A stretch of DNA of 64,000 nt. Origin: JAAYTD01 sp964472015. GTDB taxonomy: Bacteria > Bacteroidota > Ignavibacteria > Kapaibacteriales > UBA2268. This document shows, piece by piece, positions 56,401 to 64,000 of the stretch; within the stretch, counting starts at the first letter, position 1, and each line of letters begins with the position of its first letter. Where the stretch lies: NCBI GenBank assembly GCA_964472015.1, contig CAYYIP010000004.1, positions 72,602 to 136,601 on the forward strand, written 5' to 3'. Made by a program: the position numbers and the translations under genes. The notes below the pieces were generated by a model. It worked only from the letters and a program-made list of their open reading frames with translations, did not search any database and was not told where the DNA came from.

Positions 56401-58394
56401 ACAAAGTTTTAGCTTATGATGAAGGTGATTTCTTACAGCCTACTCCAACGAAATTAAATGACGCAGTTGACGGGTTACCTAATTTTGTTAGGACTTATCC
56501 GGGTGCTGAAAGAGTTGGTAATCCAATAGAGTTCAGTGTTATTGATTTTGATACGAACAAAATAGGTGGACTTTATGATTTTAATTTATTTGCTATTGAT
56601 GAGCAGAGGGCATCACAATTATTTGCAGGTGATACTTTAGAATTAGAATTCAATATATTCCCATATAAGTTTAATGCTAGAGTAAGCAATAATCAAAATG
56701 CTGCTGAAGTTCCTATGGGGATATATATGGTGAGAGCTAAAATAAGAAATATAACTCAAGGCAATAAGCTTGTTTATAATGAGGTATTAAATTTACAGAC
56801 TCGTAATTGTGCTAATGACGTACGTGGTTATTATACAGAATACACTGCGTCTAGAGTATGGGCTGATTCTCTTATTAATGATCCTGTAACGGGAGAAGAA
56901 CTTAGTTATGGATTACCTACTAATGATAGTGTTGCTACATTAAACGGTGTTTTCACGACTAGTGATTTCAAGTCTAAAAATTACTGTCATTTTCTTGATG
57001 AACCGGAAGCTTATGGTACTTTAGGCTTAAAATTCCGTACTGCTTTACAGCAACATGGTGGTGTTTATAGACCAAAAGCTGCTGAAAAAATTAGTTCGGA
57101 TGCTACTACATTTATAACGCCATTACCTCTTACTGGAATTCAAGATTCTGTAACAAATAATATGTTATTAGTTACGAGAATGATTGGAAACAGAGTGATT
57201 TACAAAGGATTTTCAGAAGGTAGTACTGCTTATGACGTATTAGACCCTGTCTATGGTAGATTTAACAATGGCCCGGGTGTTTATGAAGTAGAATTTTTGG
57301 AAGGTGGAGAAGAGGAGTTAGATTTAATTTGGGATAATGGTAATGCAACTAAAAAGGTACGTGTTAAATATCTTATTCCGAAGATAACAAATGTTAAGAC
57401 TTATAAACGAGCAGCTTCTGAATTAGAAAAGAGAGAAAGAGGAGTTGATTCTATTGAAGTGAAATATGATTCTAATATTGAGCATATTGATTTACCTGCT
57501 CAAGTTAGTTTACTTCCTATTGTAAAAAACAAATTCTCTTACATAAGAATGCCATTCCCATTCCCGATGAATCTTCCTATAGAAGATAGAGAGGCTAAAG
57601 AAATGATTGGTAAGTTTAACTTATATGCACAACTTTACATAAATGCAAGACGTGTTAAATTAGCTTCGAAGGGTGAAAGATGTTTTGCAGAGGATAAAAA
57701 GTTACTAAGCAAGTATAATGTTGAAAGTGGTGTTTATTTTGTTGGTACGCCAGGTAGATATTACGTTTCTATGATTGATGGTAGTGATACACTTGATTTT
57801 GTTCATACTTTCAATATTAGTGGTGCACAATTTGTTACTGATTATTTAGGCAAGGGTTTCAGGGGTAACTATGATAAATCTTATTCACAATATATTCAAA
57901 ATGCTTTATTGCCAGAGGAGCCTGTTGATGCTGTTGACTTTAAGGCAGGTGATAAGATTAGATTTACTACTGCGGGTGGTGTATTAGGTTTCCCAGCTGA
58001 TGGTGCAAAGGTTAGATTTGCAGTTACTAACACTAAGCCTAAATCTTATACAAAAGAGATGTTAGACGAAATAAAAATTGTTCCAAATCCTTATGTTGTT
58101 TCTCATCAAGGTCAAAAGTCGCCTTATGATGCAAAATTATACTTTACTAGACTTCCTGAGAAATGTTCTATTAGGTTATATACTGCAAGTGGTGATTTAA
58201 TTGAAACAATTAATTATGATGAAACGTTAGCAAGCCATGACGGTAAATATGGTGTTGCTATTTGGGATTTACTTACTAAAAATGGTCAACGCGTTCAAAG
58301 CCAAACGCTAGTTGCTTTAATTGAAACACCTGATGGCGCAACGACAACAAAACAATTCTCTGTTGTTGTAGGTGGTTTTAGAATTATAGACTAA
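53493..58394 (+). CDS. Giant exported protein (1633 residues) with FlgD-like C-terminal domain
   Basis: It has a signal peptide (1-24, ending VFADI). The body is rich in beta structure, Asp, Tyr and Trp (e.g. GYFDLQRN-like N-region, GGGIWVGAQKR, FIFIKYEQQNLG, MWLAPVFDVDI). No enzyme motif was found. The C-terminus (about 1535-1633) contains NPYVVSHQG, AKLYFTRLPEKCSIRLYTASG and AIWDLLTKNGQRV, an FlgD-Ig-like beta-sandwich of the kind that precedes or replaces type IX sorting signals in this phylum. It lies 31 bp after the receptor. It is probably a surface component working with that receptor; no family was recognised beyond this. Confidence 0.85.
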   Translation: MTKTKIIISLLLFFLMGTTIVFADIAPEFKKNNNELQRKIYGFYDLQRNTVSNIEFAITNTGILFYDQEKSRGTGIWPRGSVNYYIFGGGIWVGAQKRKYLKDENGNYIDTVYTDSIVSWDRTKPEIVNGDTIGFATKTEYIQKTTRKYENQIIMELTYNPRDAQTFMVPGRIEDGTGAQTTDVDKYRIFFSIDYNTGDGTPLLEESAPIWPIWDSSDDEADSLKYDRYFGWYIHDESKRNTATYPRGPAFISGEDIFCTYKDTDLSEYTAFGGASTLVSKGYPLNVQYEQMVYSWGFGDYKDFIFIKYEQQNLGLDTLWNMWLAPVFDVDIAFANNPAAGAGNDRCSFYGMEGIQYPDKPDVEKAKKNFAYQFSDGDRGEQGRGFGYVGFVFLESPAVIQDSLDIDEYSNNVLKIKTDSSGFVRKDKKFYYTEEQLGLVTYRNWSIADDKKEDFEMYQYISGAVTDGDTGPGDKRYMMATGPFHLRPGDTSRTVVGLVLAGTGKGGDADGTDEDLKELVRKVDFAQTVYDNNFRAPQPPWRSNITEWKPLNNGMVIKWDDNAELSEDKYESGLDFLGYRIYRARRSNLDTFNVDNISPSTNSPGGKGPLGWKQVAEYSLSLPFFKSAMPGYGRRVVKVGNMPEQSFYGIDSLMAIGPRWVTPDSLDINAIRVMRIPVGVNVYPPTLLAQAITENNPGLCPRLAANGFFDDNEYGNRIVPVINSIDTASEKGYAFYRPWAPFFNKKAKESGIDFNRDVLYYKGQNNYLLDSVTVGIIHLNQSLAKVNPLFYLNKTVSIEPNRYLELVADTLNKGEIWIIEKREKDTTINGKNQKIIVDQKIEIDTLYHLNTFKQAIVKGNLVYVIDATILQKDKDGKKDFSHMLKSINHFNMVRDSIYSYISKGWVRNLDFNSFMNSDEVKENVIKPYMAEITNNRTFVDIGDDDYDRYFTLNDDIAKTEKIFNNIEYCYKVLAYDEGDFLQPTPTKLNDAVDGLPNFVRTYPGAERVGNPIEFSVIDFDTNKIGGLYDFNLFAIDEQRASQLFAGDTLELEFNIFPYKFNARVSNNQNAAEVPMGIYMVRAKIRNITQGNKLVYNEVLNLQTRNCANDVRGYYTEYTASRVWADSLINDPVTGEELSYGLPTNDSVATLNGVFTTSDFKSKNYCHFLDEPEAYGTLGLKFRTALQQHGGVYRPKAAEKISSDATTFITPLPLTGIQDSVTNNMLLVTRMIGNRVIYKGFSEGSTAYDVLDPVYGRFNNGPGVYEVEFLEGGEEELDLIWDNGNATKKVRVKYLIPKITNVKTYKRAASELEKRERGVDSIEVKYDSNIEHIDLPAQVSLLPIVKNKFSYIRMPFPFPMNLPIEDREAKEMIGKFNLYAQLYINARRVKLASKGERCFAEDKKLLSKYNVESGVYFVGTPGRYYVSMIDGSDTLDFVHTFNISGAQFVTDYLGKGFRGNYDKSYSQYIQNALLPEEPVDAVDFKAGDKIRFTTAGGVLGFPADGAKVRFAVTNTKPKSYTKEMLDEIKIVPNPYVVSHQGQKSPYDAKLYFTRLPEKCSIRLYTASGDLIETINYDETLASHDGKYGVAIWDLLTKNGQRVQSQTLVALIETPDGATTTKQFSVVVGGFRIID

Positions 58395-58404
58395 TTATAA
58401 ATAT

Positions 58405-58432
58405 TAGGGAAGTTATATACTTCCCTAGGTTT
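58405..58432 (+). terminator. Hairpin between the giant protein and the PorV-family gene
   Basis: A perfect 9-bp stem TAGGGAAGT / ACTTCCCTA with a 5-nt loop is followed by GGTTTTT, 10 bp after the stop. Only 31 bp separate it from the next start, so it may be a partial terminator that lowers PorV expression relative to upstream genes. Confidence 0.6.
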
Positions 58433-58463
58433 TTAATTATTTTTATTTTGGAGAAAAATTAAA

Positions 58464-59513
58464 ATGAGAAAAATATTTTATTTTGCTTTAAGTCTAACAC
58501 TACTTTGTTTAACTTCACAAGTGGTTAAGGCAGAGGGTGGCGCTGCAGTTGGTTCGTCTACAGGTGGGGCTTATGCTAAAGTTGGTTTAACGGGAGGACA
58601 ATTCTTAAAGGTTCCTCACGGTGCTAGAGGTACAGGGATGGCAGGATGTGTTTCTACTATAACGGATGATTTATCGTCTGTTTTTTGGAATCCTGCAGGT
58701 ATAGCTGAAATTAAATCTCTTTCTGCTGAATTTGATTATACTGATTGGTTTGCAGGTTTTTCGCACAATTATTTTGCGGTAGGGACTCCTATTGGTGAAA
58801 ACTTTGCACTTTCTGTTCATTTTACTAATTTTGCTAGTGATAAGATGGAATATACTACTTTGCAAGATGCGAATGGCACAAATACTTTCTTTAGAGCGAA
58901 AGATATGTCTCTTGGATTAACTTTTGCAGGTTATCTTACTGATCAATTTTCTTTTGGTGCGACGGTTAGATATTTAGATAATTCTATTTCTGATATGAAT
59001 GCAGCAGGTATTTCATTTGATTTAGGTACTGTTTATAGAACGGGAGTACAAGGGATTACGCTTGGTGTTTCCTTACATGGGTTAACTACTGATCTTACTT
59101 ATTCAGGACGTGATTTAAATACTACTCATTCGCTTTATCCATCTACGTGGTCGAGTGATGTTGATGTTTCTTTAACTCCTGCAAGTTTTAATATCCCTCT
59201 TACTTTCAGGGCAGGTGTATCAGCTGATATTGTTAAACTTGATGAGCATAAGTTAGTTGGTGCTGTTGATTTTACGACTTGTTCTGATACTCCAGAGCAA
59301 TTTGCAATAGGTGCAGAATATGTATGGAATGATTTATTAGCTGCAAGAATAGGTTATAGAGTTGGACACGATACTTATGGAATTGCTGGTGGAATTGGAG
59401 TTAAATACTTAACGGGCAATTTCTCGGGTAGGATTGATTATTCTATAGCGCCAATGGGTGAACTTGGACTTGTTAATAGAGTATCGGTTTACATTGATTT
59501 AGGTAGACCATAG
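58464..59513 (+). CDS. PorV/PorQ-family outer-membrane barrel protein
   Basis: A 349-residue protein with a signal peptide (1-23) and an N-terminal FLKVPHGARGTGMAGCVSTITDDLSSVFWNPAGIAE, diagnostic of the PorV/PorQ family. The rest alternates beta strands (e.g. FSFGATVRYLD, LLAARIGYRVG, FSGRIDYSIAP) of a FadL-like barrel and ends in VYIDLGRP. PorV is a T9SS outer-membrane subunit that shuttles cargo from the Sov/SprA translocon; PorQ has a related role. It is last in the three-gene unit and is followed by a strong terminator. Confidence 0.92.
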   Translation: MRKIFYFALSLTLLCLTSQVVKAEGGAAVGSSTGGAYAKVGLTGGQFLKVPHGARGTGMAGCVSTITDDLSSVFWNPAGIAEIKSLSAEFDYTDWFAGFSHNYFAVGTPIGENFALSVHFTNFASDKMEYTTLQDANGTNTFFRAKDMSLGLTFAGYLTDQFSFGATVRYLDNSISDMNAAGISFDLGTVYRTGVQGITLGVSLHGLTTDLTYSGRDLNTTHSLYPSTWSSDVDVSLTPASFNIPLTFRAGVSADIVKLDEHKLVGAVDFTTCSDTPEQFAIGAEYVWNDLLAARIGYRVGHDTYGIAGGIGVKYLTGNFSGRIDYSIAPMGELGLVNRVSVYIDLGRP

Positions 59514-59539
59514 AATTATTACTAATATAGTATGATTAT

Positions 59540-59575
59540 AAAACAGCTACAATAACATTGTGGCTGTTTTTTTTA
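59540..59575 (+). terminator. Rho-independent terminator after the PorV-family gene
   Basis: A stem of about 13 bp (59540-59552 / 59558-59570; ACAGCTACAA with ATTGTGGCTGT, one G-U) with a 5-nt loop leads into eight T. It ends the receptor/giant/PorV unit. Confidence 0.88.
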
Positions 59576-59745
59576 TATATGTATAAAGTTGACTTGAATA
59601 AAAACTGAACTAAGTAAAACAAAATATCTTTATATTTATGTTTTTTTAATTTAAAATTATTATATTACATAAAATTAAGAATACATTTAAAATATTTTTA
59701 TATAATAAAATTTATATAATAAAATATATTATATTATTTTACATT

Positions 59746-61146
59746 ATGCGCTTTTTATTTTTGTTATTATTTTTATTTACATATAGTTTTTTAGAGAGCA
59801 ATGCAGAGATGGCAATGAATATTTCTCATTCTGTTTTTGTACGTTCTTTGAATAGTGCTATGGTAGAGTTTTATTATTCTTATCCAGAGAGTTCTTATTC
59901 GTTACAAAATATAGAGGGAAAAATTGCTCGTGGGAATATTTCTTTTTATATAAAAATTGAGCATTTGGGTGAAGTTATTAACGAGTTAAAATGGAGTGCG
60001 CCGTTTGAAAAATCATTTACTGAGACGGAAGTACAGGAATTTTATGGACTCAAGAATTTTGAATTAATAACAGGTAAATATAAAGTAACTTTTGAAGCAA
60101 AAGATGTTTATAACGATGATAATTATTTTAAGAAAATTTTTTACATAGAGGTAGAGAAGTTTATTGATTCTAACTTATTTATTGGCGGGATACAGATGGC
60201 AAATAATATTATTTTGAAAAGGGAGGACGATAATAGTAACAATTATCCTATACTTTTTTTTAAGAATGGTTATTATGTATATCCTAATCCGTTAATGGAA
60301 ATTTCTAATAATAATCCTACGTTATATTTATATAGTGAGATTTATAATGCAAAGACTTTATCACCGGAAGGAATTGATATTAAATATACTATATTAGATG
60401 CTAAAAATAAAATTGAATTAGAGCATAAAAAGAAACGAACAGTTTTAGCGGATGCTTTTGTTGAAACTATTTCGATTCCGTTAGATGCTTTTGCTAGTGG
60501 TGTATATTATGCTGAGATTAAAATATTTAATAATCAAGGGACTGATTCTTCTAGTAAGAAAATAAAATTTTTTTTAATTAATAATAACATAGAGATTACT
60601 GATAAAATTATTTATACAGAAGATGAGATGTTTGAAATGAGTGAATTTGCTACATATACAGAGAAAAAAGCAAATGATGAATTTGAAAAATTTTCTATTG
60701 TTGCAAGTAACTTAGAAAAAAAATCTTGGGAGCGTTTAAGTGATTTGAAGGCAAAGCAAAGGTTTTTATATAGGTTTTGGTATATTAGAAATAGTGAACA
60801 AAAATCTACGTTTAATAAAGAGTTACAAACTTTTAGAGAGCGATTAAAATATGTTACGACTTACTATAGTTTTGGAGGAAAGCAGAATGGATGGCAGACT
60901 GATAGGGGCAAGATTTACATAAAATTTGGTGAACCTGATCAGATAGACAGGAACTCTGCAACTCCATCTAAACGTGCATATGATGTATGGTATTATACTG
61001 GAATAGAAGGAGGAGGTGAATTTTATTTTATTGATATGCACGGAATGGGGATTTACAATCTTGTTCATTCGACGGCTTTTGGCTACATAAAGAATGATAA
61101 TTGGTATGAAATTGTTACGGGGCAAACAAATTATAACAAATATTAA
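59746..61146 (+). CDS. GWxTD-domain exported protein
   Basis: A 466-residue protein with a signal peptide (1-20, ending SNAE). A beta-rich N-terminal region (about 25-270) is followed by a helical linker (about 280-370) and the C-terminal GWxTD domain (about 375-460; FGGKQNGWQTDRGKIYIKFG, then EPDQIDR and VWYYTGIEGGG). GWxTD proteins are found in the FCB group and in acidobacteria with unknown function, often near outer-membrane or secretion genes. It is a separate transcript from the upstream receptor unit (terminator between) and is convergent with the LpxL-type gene. Confidence 0.9.
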   Translation: MRFLFLLLFLFTYSFLESNAEMAMNISHSVFVRSLNSAMVEFYYSYPESSYSLQNIEGKIARGNISFYIKIEHLGEVINELKWSAPFEKSFTETEVQEFYGLKNFELITGKYKVTFEAKDVYNDDNYFKKIFYIEVEKFIDSNLFIGGIQMANNIILKREDDNSNNYPILFFKNGYYVYPNPLMEISNNNPTLYLYSEIYNAKTLSPEGIDIKYTILDAKNKIELEHKKKRTVLADAFVETISIPLDAFASGVYYAEIKIFNNQGTDSSSKKIKFFLINNNIEITDKIIYTEDEMFEMSEFATYTEKKANDEFEKFSIVASNLEKKSWERLSDLKAKQRFLYRFWYIRNSEQKSTFNKELQTFRERLKYVTTYYSFGGKQNGWQTDRGKIYIKFGEPDQIDRNSATPSKRAYDVWYYTGIEGGGEFYFIDMHGMGIYNLVHSTAFGYIKNDNWYEIVTGQTNYNKY

Positions 61147-61180
61147 TAAATTAATAAATTAATAAATTAATAAATTAATA
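61143..61180. repeat. Short tandem repeat of TTAATAAA
   Basis: Nearly five copies of the 8-bp unit TTAATAAA, followed by a less regular AATATT repeat tract to about 61230. It lies right after the GWxTD gene stop. Slippage in AT-rich DNA is the likeliest origin. Confidence 0.75.
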
Positions 61181-61364
61181 ATAATATTAATATTAATATT
61201 ATACAAATTAATAAATTAATATTATATATATACAATATCCAATAATATACAAATATGATAATTAAATTAATATTTAAATGAATATTTAAATTAATATTAT
61301 TAATATTGTTATGGAAGTAGGTATTAATATATTTTTATATAGCTTAGTATTTATTTTTTAGATA

Positions 61365-62279
61365 TTATAATTTATTTGGTGGTGAATGTTTCCATCTTTT
61401 ATGCATCCAAGTCCATTGTTCTGGATATTGTCTTATTACATCTTCTAGTATTTTCACGTGTCTTTTTGTAAGTTCTACTATATCTTCTTGATTATATTTA
61501 AGATCTGAAAAATCTAATTCTTTTATATCGGCTACGTATTTATTATTTTTTTGTCTTATTGCGAAAGTTATTATTATAGGGATATTAAATTTAAGAGCTA
61601 ATTTAGCTAAGACTTTATAAGTAGAAGCCGGACGATTAAAAAAATCAACATATATATCTTTATCTTTTGTAGCAGCTTGGTCTACTAATAGAGCAACTGA
61701 TTTGCCTTTCTGTATAACATCTACTATTGTTCTTGCGGCGGAATACATTGATACTATTTTATTTCCACTATAAGTTCTAATTTTATTTATTATATTATCT
61801 ATATAATTATTACTTTGAGGTTTTACTATTATTGTTATTGGTGTTTTTGCTAAGATACCCATTGAATACGCTAGTATTTCCCAATTACCAAAATGTCCTG
61901 ACAAAAATAATATTCCTTTATTTCTTTTTTGTATTTCTTTTAATGTATCTACATTATTATAATGAATTATTTTTTCCAAATTATTTTCATTTATAGTACG
62001 TATAATAAATATTTCACCAAGATTTATAGATAAATTTTGGAATGATTGTTTTGCTATATTTTTACGTTGTTTGGTTGTATAGTCAGGAAAGGCGTAGAAT
62101 AGATTTTCAAGTGCTTGTTTTCTGCGTTTACGAGATATTAGGTATGCAAAACTACCTAATTTTCTACATAAAAAATTATTTAATTTTAATGGTAATAAAG
62201 CGAATAATTTTCCTATTATGAATATTATTATAGTAATAGTAATATCGTATATTTTTTTTAAATATTTATTTTTACTCAT
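61365..62279 (-). CDS. LpxL/HtrB-type lipid A acyltransferase
   Basis: A 304-residue inner-membrane lysophospholipid acyltransferase-family protein that adds a secondary acyl chain to Kdo-lipid A. One N-terminal transmembrane helix (about 8-28) precedes the HxxxxE catalytic motif in SGHFGNWE (about 130). LVDQAATKDKDIYVDF and the end WMHKRWKH also fit. Either lauroyl or myristoyl transfer is possible. It is divergent from lpxK, the 4'-kinase of the same pathway, 290 bp away. Confidence 0.93.
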   Translation of the reverse strand: MSKNKYLKKIYDITITIIIFIIGKLFALLPLKLNNFLCRKLGSFAYLISRKRRKQALENLFYAFPDYTTKQRKNIAKQSFQNLSINLGEIFIIRTINENNLEKIIHYNNVDTLKEIQKRNKGILFLSGHFGNWEILAYSMGILAKTPITIIVKPQSNNYIDNIINKIRTYSGNKIVSMYSAARTIVDVIQKGKSVALLVDQAATKDKDIYVDFFNRPASTYKVLAKLALKFNIPIIITFAIRQKNNKYVADIKELDFSDLKYNQEDIVELTKRHVKILEDVIRQYPEQWTWMHKRWKHSPPNKL

Positions 62280-62340
62280 ATATATTAATTATTTACTTTT
62301 ACTTTTTTTTATTATTTAATTTATATTATTATTTATTTAT

Positions 62341-62400
62341 ATTAAAACATATATTAAAACATATATTAAAACATATATTAAAACATATATTAAAATAATA
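62341..62400. repeat. Tandem 12-bp repeat ATTAAAACATAT
   Basis: Four exact copies of ATTAAAACATAT (62341-62388) and a degenerate fifth (62389-62400) lie between the divergent LpxL-type and lpxK genes. This is a simple repeat; no spacers, so not CRISPR. An effect on the divergent promoters is possible. Confidence 0.9.
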
Positions 62401-62569
62401 GACAACTACAAAAATAATAGTTTTTATTTAATTTATCAATTAATAATTAAATTAGTATATTTAAAAATTAAATTAGCATATTTATATATTTAAAAAGTTA
62501 AAGATATTACAAAAGACAATAAAAAATATTATTTTTGTAAAGAATAATAAAAATTTCACGAGTTATTTT

Positions 62570-63535
62570 ATGTATTCTTTTATAGTTAGCATACGGAACT
62601 GCTTGTATGATAAAAATAAAATTGGGCTTACACGCTGCAATGTTCCTGTTATAAGCATAGGAAATTTATCTGTTGGGGGGACTGGGAAGACTCCTTTTGT
62701 TATGTACTTATGCAAAGAGTTATTAGAGGCTGGATATAAGCCAGCGGTTATTGGACGTGGATATAAACGTAAAGGTAAAGGGATGGTTATTGTTTCTGAT
62801 GGTTCTAATATAAAAGCGAATGTTAAAGATAGTGGTGATGAGATGTATTTAATTGCTAGAGATTTTAACATTCCTATAATTACTAATTCAAAAAAGTCTG
62901 AGGCTGCAAAATTTGTTGATAATAATTTTGATATAGATTTTATTTTAGTTGATGACGGTTTTCAACATCGTAAATTACATAGGGATTGTGATATTGTATT
63001 AATTTCAAAGCAGACTTTATTACATCCTTATTTATTACCAATTGGGCGATTAAGAGAACCGTTAAATTCTTTAAAGAGGGCTGATATAATTTGTCTTACG
63101 AAGGGTGCTAATTTGGATTTGTTAAAAAAGAATTTATCTTATAAATTGTATAATGAGTTAAAAGAGAAATCAATAATAGAATGCAAATTTTCATTTAAAG
63201 GGGTATACAATTTATTTTCAAGTGAGGATATTTATATAAATAAGGACCTTCCTATATTTGCTATTGCGGGTATTGCTCAACCAAAATCTTTTTTTGATAT
63301 GTTAATTTTAGAAAATTACAATATCATTGATTATAGGGCATATTCTGATCATCAAAATTATTCTATTAGAGATATAAATTATATAATTAGTATTGTAAAG
63401 TCAAGAAATATTAAATACATCGCTGTTACGGAAAAGGATGCAGTAAAATTAAAATTATTTGAGAATGAATTTATTAAGAATGGGATGGATATTATAGTAT
63501 TTAAGTTAGACTTAGTATTTGAAGAAATTTTATAA
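62570..63535 (+). CDS. lpxK: Tetraacyldisaccharide 4'-kinase
   Basis: A 321-residue membrane-associated kinase that phosphorylates the 4' position of the lipid A disaccharide. A Walker A motif, GNLSVGGTGKTP (about residues 32-43), and GRGYKRKGKG follow a short N-terminal anchor. SGDEMYLIA, VDDGFQHRKLHRD and AIAGIAQP are family signatures. It is on the strand opposite the LpxL-type gene, suggesting a small lipid A locus. The C-terminal TEKDAVKL motif is typical and the protein is full length. Confidence 0.97.
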   Translation: MYSFIVSIRNCLYDKNKIGLTRCNVPVISIGNLSVGGTGKTPFVMYLCKELLEAGYKPAVIGRGYKRKGKGMVIVSDGSNIKANVKDSGDEMYLIARDFNIPIITNSKKSEAAKFVDNNFDIDFILVDDGFQHRKLHRDCDIVLISKQTLLHPYLLPIGRLREPLNSLKRADIICLTKGANLDLLKKNLSYKLYNELKEKSIIECKFSFKGVYNLFSSEDIYINKDLPIFAIAGIAQPKSFFDMLILENYNIIDYRAYSDHQNYSIRDINYIISIVKSRNIKYIAVTEKDAVKLKLFENEFIKNGMDIIVFKLDLVFEEIL

Positions 63536-63899
63536 AATTTGTTGTAGAGAATTATAATTATATAAAGAATATTATATAAAAGTTTACAGAAATAATTTAA
63601 ATATTATTTAAAATTGTTTTGAAAATAAATTTATTATTATTAATTTTGTAACTTCGTAATTTAGTATAAAATGCTTAACTAAATATATAATATAATATAA
63701 TATAATGTTAAATATACGTTAAGTATATGTTGAATATAATATTCTATATATAGAGTAATATAGTAAATTATAATTAATTCATTAATTATTTTTAAAATTT
63801 TATTTAGTTTTGCAACTTTTTAGTTAATCTGGATATTATAAAATTATAATTAATAAATAAAATAAAATTATAATTAATAAAAATTATGGATATATTTAA
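63536..63899. other. AT-rich gap after lpxK with a 20-bp direct repeat
   Basis: This 364-bp gap contains an exact 20-bp direct repeat (63838-63857 and 63862-63881, period 24, core TTATAATTAATAA) just before the next start. A short tandem TATAA run lies near 63689-63705. No ORF or RNA-like island was seen. Confidence 0.6.
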
Positions 63900-64000
63900 A
63901 TGAGAAAACAAATGAGAAATATATTACTTACATTAGTACTTTCTTTTATAGTTTGCTTTTATGCTAATGCTGACGGATACCAACTAAAAAGAATGGTTAT
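63900..64000 (+). CDS. Start of an exported protein, truncated by the window edge
   Basis: Reading from the ATG at 63900 gives MRKQMRNILLTLVLS, a hydrophobic core to about residue 20, then YANADGYQLKRMV: a clear signal peptide with a probable cleavage after ANA. A second ATG lies at 63912. Only 33 residues are visible, so no family can be named. The 20-bp direct repeat upstream may belong to its promoter. Confidence 0.65.
   Translation, partial: MRKQMRNILLTLVLSFIVCFYANADGYQLKRMV

Noticed and set aside
50222..61146. Horizontally acquired island
   Set aside because: G+C is only slightly higher, as expected for highly expressed genes. No tRNA, integrase, transposase or repeat bounds the region.
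62341..62400. Possible CRISPR array
   Set aside because: The units are 12 bp in direct tandem with no spacers, and no cas genes are present.

Overview
The window is a very AT-rich chromosomal segment (roughly a quarter G+C by eye) from a Gram-negative member of the Bacteroidota/Chlorobiota (FCB) assemblage. I favour a relative of Ignavibacteria/Kapabacteria, inferred from gene content only. The evidence is a short Bacteroidota-type primary sigma factor, type IX secretion (T9SS) type A C-terminal sorting domains on three large exported proteins, a PorV/PorQ-family barrel, a GWxTD-domain protein, an LptE-family lipoprotein and lipid A/Kdo genes (kdsB, lpxK, an LpxL-type acyltransferase). The standard bacterial code applies: TAA predominates and TGA is used as a stop (cdsA).

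Layout. 0.1-2.2 kb: a membrane-anchored coiled-coil protein and an AlaA-like aminotransferase. 2.3-6.3 kb (minus): SppA and a vWA-OmpA-SPOR lipoprotein. 6.6-13.9 kb (plus): an unknown exported protein, lipoate ligase, a 1376-residue IgGFc-binding/ASH/T9SS protein and a beta-barrel. 14.0-16.5 kb: purC and, convergently, murD. 16.9-26.3 kb (plus): a T9SS subtilase followed by a tight housekeeping run, mazG-gatC-kdsB-DUF3108-pheS-cdsA-membrane protein. 26.4-32.8 kb (minus): groESL with an unusual operator-like array, serS, and an MBL hydrolase-lptE-glycosyltransferase unit. 33.0-40.3 kb (plus): a Rel protein with an altered hydrolase motif, a lipoprotein, an M36-like T9SS metallopeptidase and agmatinase. 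40.4-47.1 kb (minus): rpoD, rplJ, rplL, tRNA-Trp and rpoB, with no rpoC. 47.6-49.4 kb (plus): arginase and a lipoprotein. 50.2-61.1 kb (plus): a TonB-dependent receptor, a 1633-residue exported protein and a PorV/PorQ barrel as one unit, then a GWxTD protein. 61.4-64 kb: LpxL-type acyltransferase (minus), lpxK (plus) and the start of another exported protein.

Most of the window is housekeeping plus cell-envelope and secretion functions. No insertion sequence, phage, CRISPR array or defence island was seen. The points most worth following up are three 15-bp dyads at exact 20-bp spacing before groES, the separation of rpoB from rpoC with a tRNA gene between rplL and rpoB, the HD-to-HN change in Rel, and the receptor/giant exported protein/PorV triad. 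Gaps between genes are AT-only and mostly hold hairpins that look like terminators.
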